A stretch of 12,136 bases of DNA from Opitutales bacterium (lineage in GTDB: Bacteria > Verrucomicrobiota > Verrucomicrobiia > Opitutales > Oceanipulchritudinaceae), in assembly GCA_007123395.1 (NCBI GenBank), contig SKLD01000208.1, positions 1 to 12,136 of the forward strand. Reading direction: 5' to 3'. The notes beneath the pieces were generated by a model. The model did no database searches, was not told where the DNA came from, and saw only the letters and a list, made by a program, of their open reading frames with translations. Below, one piece after another: positions 6,784-12,136 of this stretch. Numbering within the stretch: the first letter of the stretch is position 1; each line of letters opens with the position of its first letter. The position numbers and the translations under genes are program-made.

Positions 6784-7494
6784 CTATCCATTTTTCGAGC
6801 GACGACGCAGCCACGCCATCCCGAGGAAGAAAGCCCCGAAAAGGGCGGCGTAGGCGGAGGGCTCGGGAATGACGGTGACTCCCGTTGAGGCCACGGCTAC
6901 ATTGGCAGCCCCCGACCATCCGGCGACAAATTCAAAGCGATCAGGCGACAACCCGGCGTTCCGATAGCCCACGGTGGTGATCAAATCGTTATTCACGTAG
7001 ATGTCGACAAACTCGCCGTCCCATTCCAGATCGATGTTGAGGAATTGCCCATCCTGTTCAATATTGAAGTTGGGGACCATAAACACCAAAGCATTATCAT
7101 CGTTCACACGAAGGGTCGTATTGTTATTCTGCAGCTCAAGGCGAACAACCTCATCGGGACCACCAAAACCGCCTCCCATAAGCACAAATCGGCCATGGGT
7201 TGCCGGCCTCGGATAAGCGGCGGCGAAAGTGAGAGTTGCTGAGCCCACACTGGCAGGTGTAAAGCTGGGCGAACGCAGGTTATGGAATCCGCCTGCGAGA
7301 TTCTCCAACTTCATACCGTCAGCAGAGAAGGAGAGGCTGTTAGCCGTCACGGCATCATCCGTAAGCGACCAGCCTTCAGCCTCTAGTTCAGCCCAAGTTG
7401 TGTCGGCGGTGAAGATTTGGGTAAAGACGCTCGCCGACAGGGCGAACGGGCATAGGGAGAGGAATGCATAACTGAATATTCTTTTCATGTTCAT
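6784..7494 (-). CDS. PEP-CTERM sorted surface/secreted protein
   Basis: The 236-residue product starts with a signal peptide (MNMKRIF, then a hydrophobic core to about 21, ALSA/S) and ends with a textbook PEP-CTERM signal: VIPEPSAY with PEP at 210-212, a hydrophobic span to about 229, then LRRRSKNG. Such proteins are cleaved and sorted by exosortase; none is in the window. The mature part (about 22-205) is rich in beta-type sequence with LEWDGEFVDIYVNNDLI, resembling a jelly-roll/concanavalin-like fold, but I assign no function. An ATG two codons later (7486-7488) could also serve as start. The leader is A/C-rich without a Shine-Dalgarno. It is the last gene of the minus operon, 42 bases after the dehydrogenase stop and just before the terminator. 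Confidence 0.88.
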   Translation of the reverse strand: MNMKRIFSYAFLSLCPFALSASVFTQIFTADTTWAELEAEGWSLTDDAVTANSLSFSADGMKLENLAGGFHNLRSPSFTPASVGSATLTFAAAYPRPATHGRFVLMGGGFGGPDEVVRLELQNNNTTLRVNDDNALVFMVPNFNIEQDGQFLNIDLEWDGEFVDIYVNNDLITTVGYRNAGLSPDRFEFVAGWSGAANVAVASTGVTVIPEPSAYAALFGAFFLGMAWLRRRSKNG

Positions 7495-7505
7495 TTTTGG
7501 TTCTT

Positions 7506-7515
7506 TGGTTGTTGT
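7506..7515 (-). promoter_or_regulatory. A/C-rich leader element ACAACAACCA before the PEP-CTERM gene
   Basis: The 10-mer ACAACAACCA ends 11 bases before the ATG. The same 10-mer is found 14 bases before the start of the other secreted-protein gene (9747-9756). It could be an unstructured initiation-promoting leader in place of a Shine-Dalgarno. Two copies are thin evidence. Confidence 0.25.
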
Positions 7516-7536
7516 GTTTCTTCATTACGGCGAATC

Positions 7537-8571
7537 TCAGGCCATCACGGCCCAGTCCGCGGTAGATTCGGTAACGGTTGGATAACCATCGCGTTCATAG
7601 CGCCCGGCGGCATCGATAAGCGGCTCCGCCAGTTTTTCGAGGTCCCTTCCCACGCAACCCGCGATGTGAGGGACGAGGATGACATTAGGCAGATCTCGGA
7701 GCGGGTGATCCATGGGGATGGAAATGGGCGTGGTCACGTCGAGAATTGCCGTGAGGTCGGGTCGGCCGGAGAAGATTTCAAATAGGACATCATGATCCAC
7801 CTGCCTCCCGCGCCCGGTGTTGATGAAGGTGGCATTGGGGGGCATCGCTTTGAACTGCTTGGCGCCGAAATATCCGTCCAGATCGTCAAGGTCGGGCAGG
7901 TGGTTGGAGACCACGCGGGCTTCGCCCATCGCCGTGGCGAGGTCCACCGCGGAAACCCGGCATGCACGCAATTGCCGGGGTTCCGCGTAAGGATCCACAA
8001 CCATTACTTCGATTCCGCGGTCGACAAGACGCCTGGCCAGGAGAGTGCCAATCGCACCAAATCCTATAAGGGCAACGGGCCCGTGGTCCACACCGCTGAA
8101 ATTCTTATCGGTGAGGAGATGCTTCTTGGCGAACCTATCTTCGGCGTAAGCGCGCAGGGCCTGAAAATGCCCCTTGAGGGCAAGGTAGATCAAAGCATCG
8201 CAGTAGTCGGCCACCAGCCTGGAGTTGATGTCTTTGGCCGACGTCACCCCGATTCCGGCTTCGAGGAGGCGGGGAGCGAATGCCTTCACCGAACCTCCGG
8301 CATAGAACACATGGCGCAAACCGCAAAAGTGGCCCAGCTCTTCGCCCGACAACGGGGGAAATCCCCAGTTGCCGAAAACCACCTCCCATTCGGCGACTCT
8401 TCCAGCGTGCCGTCGCAGCTCGTCAATGCAGACAGGCTCCGCGTCCAGTTCGTAAAGCGCTCCGATACGCGCGATTACCTCCGGCGTGTAAATCGCGCGG
8501 AAACTATCCCGATACATATCCGCTCCCGAGCCGATAAGGAAACCGGCTTTCCGTTTGCTCACCCTATCCAC
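7537..8571 (-). CDS. D-isomer-specific 2-hydroxyacid dehydrogenase homologue with altered active site
   Basis: The 344-residue protein has the D-2-hydroxyacid dehydrogenase fold: an N-terminal half (about 10-125), then the Rossmann domain with GFGAIG (170-175), VVDPY (D193, suggesting NAD), INTGRGRQVD with the substrate-binding Arg254, and PHIAG with the catalytic His302. The usual DVxxxEP glutamate that pairs with the histidine is absent: DVTTPISIP places Ile283 there. It may reduce or oxidise a hydroxy/keto acid weakly, or have another role. The start codon is GTG at 8569-8571, supported by AAGGAG 4 bases upstream. It lies between two exported-protein genes with gaps of 27 and 42 bases, so it is co-transcribed with them. 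Substrate is unknown; a sugar-derived 2-keto acid would suit the setting but is a guess. Confidence 0.87.
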   Translation of the reverse strand: MDRVSKRKAGFLIGSGADMYRDSFRAIYTPEVIARIGALYELDAEPVCIDELRRHAGRVAEWEVVFGNWGFPPLSGEELGHFCGLRHVFYAGGSVKAFAPRLLEAGIGVTSAKDINSRLVADYCDALIYLALKGHFQALRAYAEDRFAKKHLLTDKNFSGVDHGPVALIGFGAIGTLLARRLVDRGIEVMVVDPYAEPRQLRACRVSAVDLATAMGEARVVSNHLPDLDDLDGYFGAKQFKAMPPNATFINTGRGRQVDHDVLFEIFSGRPDLTAILDVTTPISIPMDHPLRDLPNVILVPHIAGCVGRDLEKLAEPLIDAAGRYERDGYPTVTESTADWAVMA

Positions 8572-8575
8572 GCTT

Positions 8576-8581
8576 CTCCTT
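8576..8581 (-). promoter_or_regulatory. Shine-Dalgarno that decides the GTG start of the dehydrogenase
   Basis: AAGGAG on the minus strand lies 4 bases upstream of GTG 8571. It is the only strong ribosome-binding site in the window and supports GTG over any ATG. The second in-frame GTG (codon 4) would have a spacing of 13. Confidence 0.6.
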
Positions 8582-8598
8582 GGTCAGAGGGTCGGTGA

Positions 8599-9732
8599 TC
8601 ACCGGAAAACATAAGACCAGGATCCGGTTTCGGTGACAGACTCCTGCGGCAAATGCATCCACTTGTTCAGCGTGTAACTGTATACATCGGGCGCATGGCC
8701 GACATACAGCCAGCCGAGTGGGATTCCTGTGTCGAGAAACTCCGCACCGTTCGTTGCCGGATATCCCTCCAGTTCTCCGGCCAGGAAGATCCATGCCCCC
8801 GCCTCACCGACATGATCTGCCGGAAGATGCAGCCAGCTTTCCAAATCGTAACTATAGACCCAAGGGGTGTTGCCGACGTGAAGCACGCCGAGGAAGTCTC
8901 CCGTGTCAACAGTCACTCCGTCGCTTTCGAGCGGAAAGCCGGCCCACGTCTGCGGAATCACCATCCCCTCGGTTGGATCGGAGAGATTCATACCCGTATA
9001 GTCGATGAATATGTTGTCAAAATAGATCGGCTCCGCGGAATTGAGCGCGTCGAGGCCGCCGGGATGGATGATGAGCATGAAGGTCAGGAGGTCATCGAAC
9101 TCCTGCACCCGGTAGATGTAGTCCTGGAAGGCCAAGGTCTGCTCCTCGAACTCGCCCCCCTTCACGTAAAGGCTGTAGCTGAGGTTGAAATGATCGATGA
9201 CCCACCAATACTGGTACCAAGTGCGGATAAGGCTTTCACCAAAGGCGGGGGCATAACCGTTGGTGTCGTAGGCATCCTGTCCGTGGCGACCCATGCGCGA
9301 GAGAGCGGCGAAGTTCGCCCATTGCGAGACCACGGTGGTATCCCCCTCCTGCCTGACAATCTGATCGGGCGCGACGCGCTTCACGCCGAAAGCGTAATCG
9401 CCCATCACATCCTCGATGGCGACTTCCATATAGAGGGTTGTGAGGTCGGTGACGGGGGCCGGCAGAGGACGCCAGATATTTGTGTGGCTGTAGGGCACGT
9501 TCCCGGACGATGCCGCCAAGACGCCGCCTCCCCTCGAGTCGTACGGGCGGTCGACGATTTGGATGAAGCCGTTGCCCTCGGGAAGGATGTTGTGAATTTG
9601 CCAATCTTCGATTTCAGCCGGATCATTGAAGGTGTTGATCACTTCCCATGCCGAGAACAAGGGGGCCGCCGCAACCAGTGAAGCGGCAACTGTGAGCGGG
9701 ATAATGAGTTTGGGTATATTTTGTGTTATCAT
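8599..9732 (-). CDS. Secreted protein with C-terminal tandem repeat, function unknown
   Basis: The start was set at ATG 9732, which gives 377 residues opening directly with a signal peptide (ITQNIPKLIIPLTVAASLVA, cleavage near AAA or FSA/W at 23-28); a start further upstream would overlap the TonB receptor gene. Residues about 29-255 look like a beta-sandwich, with many aromatic residues and WQIHNI, YFDNIFIDYTG, as in carbohydrate-binding or concanavalin-like proteins. Residues 264-376 are two imperfect copies of about 54 residues. The gene lies 46 bases after the receptor stop and 27 before the dehydrogenase start. Export and position beside a TonB receptor suggest a glycan-binding or periplasmic role, which is inference. 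I do not recognise a named family. The leader is CAACAACC-rich with no Shine-Dalgarno. Confidence 0.8.
   Translation of the reverse strand: MITQNIPKLIIPLTVAASLVAAAPLFSAWEVINTFNDPAEIEDWQIHNILPEGNGFIQIVDRPYDSRGGGVLAASSGNVPYSHTNIWRPLPAPVTDLTTLYMEVAIEDVMGDYAFGVKRVAPDQIVRQEGDTTVVSQWANFAALSRMGRHGQDAYDTNGYAPAFGESLIRTWYQYWWVIDHFNLSYSLYVKGGEFEEQTLAFQDYIYRVQEFDDLLTFMLIIHPGGLDALNSAEPIYFDNIFIDYTGMNLSDPTEGMVIPQTWAGFPLESDGVTVDTGDFLGVLHVGNTPWVYSYDLESWLHLPADHVGEAGAWIFLAGELEGYPATNGAEFLDTGIPLGWLYVGHAPDVYSYTLNKWMHLPQESVTETGSWSYVFR
8605..8949 (-). repeat. Two-copy protein repeat (LGxLxVGxxPxVYSYxLxxWxHLP type)
   Basis: Copy 1 (8782-8943) contains FLGVLHVGNTPWVYSYDLES and then WLHLP and GAWIFL. Copy 2 (8605-8769) contains PLGWLYVGHAPDVYSYTLNK and then WMHLP and GSWSYVF. 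Spacing is preserved along about 54 residues, each copy preceded by GFP or GYP and DTG. The DNA has diverged, so the duplication is old. I have the impression of similar C-terminal motifs in other Verrucomicrobia exported proteins; a search would settle it. Confidence 0.75.
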
Positions 9733-9746
9733 TGCTATAGTACGGG

Positions 9747-9756
9747 TGGTTGTTGT
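9747..9756 (-). promoter_or_regulatory. A/C-rich leader element ACAACAACCA before the secreted-protein gene
   Basis: The same 10-mer as at 7506-7515 on the minus strand, ending 14 bases before ATG 9732. No Shine-Dalgarno is present between it and the start. Possible translation-leader element; low certainty. Confidence 0.25.
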
Positions 9757-9778
9757 ATGACCGGATAACTCCGGGAAA

Positions 9779-12112
9779 TCAGAAAGAGAGGCCGACACTG
9801 AAACGGATATTGAGGGGCGAGTAGCTCACCTGGGACCGCCGCTTGATCTCCTCGCCGTTCGCACCGGTGTAGGTCACGACGCGCTCGGCATGGCGTTGAT
9901 CGGTGAGGTTGTTGATGTTGAGACGGAAGTCCCAGCGAAAGCGGTCGGTATCAAGGCGGTACATGAAAGCAAGGTCCGTGCGGAGCCGGTCAGGCGTGCG
10001 CGGCGTCGGGTATGGATTGATCTCGAGCGAACGCCCGCCGAGGGGGACCGAAGTCTGCGCGGATCCGGTGTAGATGAAGCCGAGTGCCACCCCGAGATTC
10101 TCGAGGGGGCCTTCACGGAAGGTGTACCTGCTCCAGAAAGACGCGTTGTGCTGGGGCGCGAAGTAGAGACTGACACCGGTGAGACCACTGTTCAGGGTCG
10201 TTGGATCCGTCGGATCGTCAAAGTTTTCGCGGCCGAGAAAATACACCCAAATATCGTATTCGGTGCCGAGATTCTCACCGGTCGTCGGGTGCAGAACCGG
10301 GACGAAGCGGAAGGGTGAGGTGGTCTTTCGCTCCACATACGAGTAGTTGACGATAAGCTGGAGACTTTGTCTTGGCGTGAGAACGACATTGAAGTCCACC
10401 CCCTTCGATTCATCGGCAAAGGTGACAAAGTTTCCGGAGTGGATGGTGTTCCCCGCGTTATTCGCACCGTCAAAATCGGTCCGGTTCCAATTGATCGGTT
10501 TATCGGGGATCTGCCCGACGTTAAAGTTTTCGGGCCACGGGAACGGATCGTTGAATGCTTCTTCCATCACGGAGCGCAGGCCGGTACTGTCCAGGAGTTC
10601 GTAATTCACGAGAACATAAGTCTCACCGGTCGAGGCATTCCTTTCATAGTCGAGTATCCCGGGGTGCGTCTCGACCGTTATGGGGAGGTTGTCCGGACCA
10701 CGTATAATCCGGCCATCTTCATCCCGCAGAAAGCCGGACTCCAGGACAATCGCATTGCCGAAGTCGTCTGCTCTTGCATTGCCCGCGTCATCGAGGAAAT
10801 AGCGTTCGTGTACCCAGTAGGCGCGCCGATGGTCGGGATCGAAAGCCCGCTCCGGGCGGTTGCGCATGGTTGGTTCAATGAGAAACTCCGGCCCGTTGAG
10901 CCAAGCCCGCGGGGCAGGTGCATAGAGATAATCCCATGTTACGTTATCCCGCTCGATTTTCCAGAGGGCGATGGAGCCGGAGATCATCCGCTCCATCAAC
11001 TCGAACTTCAGACCCACTTCCTGGCTCCGCGTGCTCTCCGCCGGGATGGGGTTGTACAGACCATCCCGCTGGCCCGTATTCGGAGACACCCCTTCGCCCC
11101 GCTGGTAGTAGGCCGAAAGAAATTCGTTGAGGCGGTAATTAACACCGAAGGAGAAACTCGTCTCCTTCTCGGGAGGATCGAATTGGTGAAACTGCGACCG
11201 CATCTCATCAAAGCCGAGGAGCTGGTTGGGGTTGCCAAAAGCATCAAAGGCCGGGTTGCGCAGGTCTACGCCGATTCCGAAGTCCTCCGCCGGAATGGCC
11301 CAGGACACGCGACGGTAGACCGCCGAAGAGACGTTGTAGCGGTCGTGCCGAGCCCCCGCGATGAGGTTCAGCCGGTCGCGGAAAAAGCTTCCGAAGTAAT
11401 TCAGGTAATGACCGGTATACCACACTTTGATGCGGTTGAAATCCATCCCCGGTTCCGGGTAGGGTTCACCCCCGTAACGGAAGGGCGTCATGTCCGTGAC
11501 CGCCCGGAACTGCAGGGGCTGCTCGCTCAAATCGGGTCGCCTCCAGTCAATCCGCGCGAAGCTCGGCGTGCCGCTCGCGTAGTCGACGGTGTCCTGGATG
11601 TCGTTGCGGCCCAGAAGGAAGGAGTGGCGTGCCTCGCTGTTGAAGAAAAAGGGTGTTTCCACGACATAGGAAAGCTCGGTCCGGACCTGGAGGTTTTTTC
11701 CCGTGGTCGGCCGTTTTTCCCAGAAGTAGTAGAGTAGCCGGAGATCATCGGCGGGGTCGAACTGCGTGTCGGCGTCCGCCCGGAAATTGGCGATCGGATA
11801 CGGGGGCTCGCCCGGTTCCGGTTGCGGAAAGACATCCACCAGGGTCGGATCAATTCTCCCGTCGCGCACGCCTTCGCGGATCAAAATGGCCGCGTTGCGG
11901 TTAGTCACGGTGCCTCCCCGCAATATGCGTTCTTCAATGTTCTGTTTGCCGAAAAGAACGCCCGTTTTCAGAATCAGGTTGTGGTCGCTGAAGGGTTTGA
12001 GTTCGGAGTCGATGAGCTGGCTCCACTCGTCCTTGTGATAATACGTGTCGGGCCCCGTAAGGCGGAAGGAGCGAGGCAGGTTGCCGTAGTGGGGATCCCT
12101 GACCCAATCCAC
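9779..12112 (-). CDS. TonB-dependent outer-membrane receptor, barrel portion (partial)
   Basis: At least 777 residues of a TonB-dependent receptor beta-barrel. Alternating-hydrophobicity strands separated by long polar loops run throughout (SFSFGVNYRLNEFLSAYYQR, QLIVNYSYVERKT, FRWDFRLNINNLTDQRHAER), and the protein ends in RFSVGLSF with the C-terminal Phe expected of outer-membrane barrels. The N-terminal signal peptide, TonB box and plug (pfam07715) are missing: the frame reaches tandem stops TGA TAA at 12116-12121, next to the adapter-like contig end. GTG at 12112 is therefore unlikely to be the true start; the gene is more probably cut by the contig edge or frameshifted. It would import oligosaccharides or other ligands using the proton motive force and is the first visible gene of the minus operon. 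The ligand is not deducible. Confidence 0.88.
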   Translation of the reverse strand: MDWVRDPHYGNLPRSFRLTGPDTYYHKDEWSQLIDSELKPFSDHNLILKTGVLFGKQNIEERILRGGTVTNRNAAILIREGVRDGRIDPTLVDVFPQPEPGEPPYPIANFRADADTQFDPADDLRLLYYFWEKRPTTGKNLQVRTELSYVVETPFFFNSEARHSFLLGRNDIQDTVDYASGTPSFARIDWRRPDLSEQPLQFRAVTDMTPFRYGGEPYPEPGMDFNRIKVWYTGHYLNYFGSFFRDRLNLIAGARHDRYNVSSAVYRRVSWAIPAEDFGIGVDLRNPAFDAFGNPNQLLGFDEMRSQFHQFDPPEKETSFSFGVNYRLNEFLSAYYQRGEGVSPNTGQRDGLYNPIPAESTRSQEVGLKFELMERMISGSIALWKIERDNVTWDYLYAPAPRAWLNGPEFLIEPTMRNRPERAFDPDHRRAYWVHERYFLDDAGNARADDFGNAIVLESGFLRDEDGRIIRGPDNLPITVETHPGILDYERNASTGETYVLVNYELLDSTGLRSVMEEAFNDPFPWPENFNVGQIPDKPINWNRTDFDGANNAGNTIHSGNFVTFADESKGVDFNVVLTPRQSLQLIVNYSYVERKTTSPFRFVPVLHPTTGENLGTEYDIWVYFLGRENFDDPTDPTTLNSGLTGVSLYFAPQHNASFWSRYTFREGPLENLGVALGFIYTGSAQTSVPLGGRSLEINPYPTPRTPDRLRTDLAFMYRLDTDRFRWDFRLNINNLTDQRHAERVVTYTGANGEEIKRRSQVSYSPLNIRFSVGLSF

Positions 12113-12127
12113 GAATTATCACAAGGA

Positions 12128-12136
12128 AGATCGGAA
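12128..12136 (+). other. Probable Illumina adapter residue at the contig end
   Basis: The last nine bases, AGATCGGAA, are identical to the first nine of the TruSeq adapter (AGATCGGAAGAGC). Occurrence exactly at the terminus suggests read-through adapter left in the assembly, and the adjoining bases should be treated with caution. Confidence 0.6.

Noticed and set aside
6488..6853. Plus-strand frame between GH95 and the PEP-CTERM gene
   Set aside because: It runs through the terminator hairpin and into the antisense of the PEP-CTERM coding region; no motif seen.
8593..8604. Perfect palindrome CGGTGATCACCG over the stop of the secreted repeat protein
   Set aside because: No loop, no T-tract, and the next gene follows within 27 bases; a single short palindrome at a stop codon is likely chance.
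10367..11737. Long plus-strand frame (456 codons) opposite the TonB receptor
   Set aside because: It is antisense to clear beta-barrel coding sequence, shows no domain, and is a common by-product of GC-rich codon use.
12110..12112. GTG as a genuine start of the TonB receptor
   Set aside because: It would leave a receptor with no signal peptide or plug; the adjoining contig end looks contaminated, so truncation is more likely.
1..12136. CRISPR arrays, tRNA/rRNA genes, insertion sequences, riboswitches
   Set aside because: No regularly spaced repeats, no tRNA-like cloverleaf or rRNA segments, and no transposase or paired terminal repeats were seen on either strand by eye.

Overview
The window looks like a piece of a Verrucomicrobiota genome, most likely the Opitutales/Puniceicoccales group. 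The reasons are a PEP-CTERM secreted protein, a large TonB-dependent receptor, a GH95 glycosidase, a bacterial microcompartment (BMC) shell protein of the Planctomycetes/Verrucomicrobia style, GC-rich coding sequence, and many genes without a Shine-Dalgarno. Taxonomy is inferred from gene content only. The right edge ends in nine bases identical to the start of the Illumina TruSeq adapter, so it is probably a contig end.

Plus strand, 1-3499: a tight operon (ATGA overlaps or gaps of 3 to 33 bases) encodes the end of a UxaA-family sugar-acid dehydratase, an SDR sugar dehydrogenase, a COG3618 lactonase, a DapA-family aldolase and a protein with two fused BMC shell domains. The four enzymes are the same set as the Campylobacter jejuni L-fucose cluster (UxaA, FucX, amidohydrolase, DapA). 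The reconstructed route is L-fucose -> L-fuconolactone -> L-fuconate -> 2-keto-3-deoxy-L-fuconate -> pyruvate + L-lactaldehyde. The aldolase carries a C-terminal amphipathic helix resembling a BMC encapsulation peptide, so the step that makes the reactive aldehyde may sit inside the compartment. Lactaldehyde-processing enzymes and vertex (BMC-P) proteins are not in the window.

Plus strand, 3500-6354: about 500 bases of mostly non-coding DNA, holding a likely broken gene end at 3681-3824, precede a GH95 alpha-L-fucosidase without a visible signal peptide. This enzyme would supply L-fucose to the operon. From 6355 to 6783 there is non-coding DNA with a strong minus-strand terminator.

Minus strand, 12136 down to 6784: four genes read leftward with gaps of 46, 27 and 42 bases and end at that terminator. 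They are a TonB-dependent receptor (barrel part only), a secreted protein with a C-terminal tandem repeat, a D-2-hydroxyacid dehydrogenase homologue lacking the usual catalytic glutamate, and a PEP-CTERM protein. They probably form one uptake/surface operon. A link to fucose is suggested by proximity only. Its promoter and the receptor plug lie beyond the right edge.
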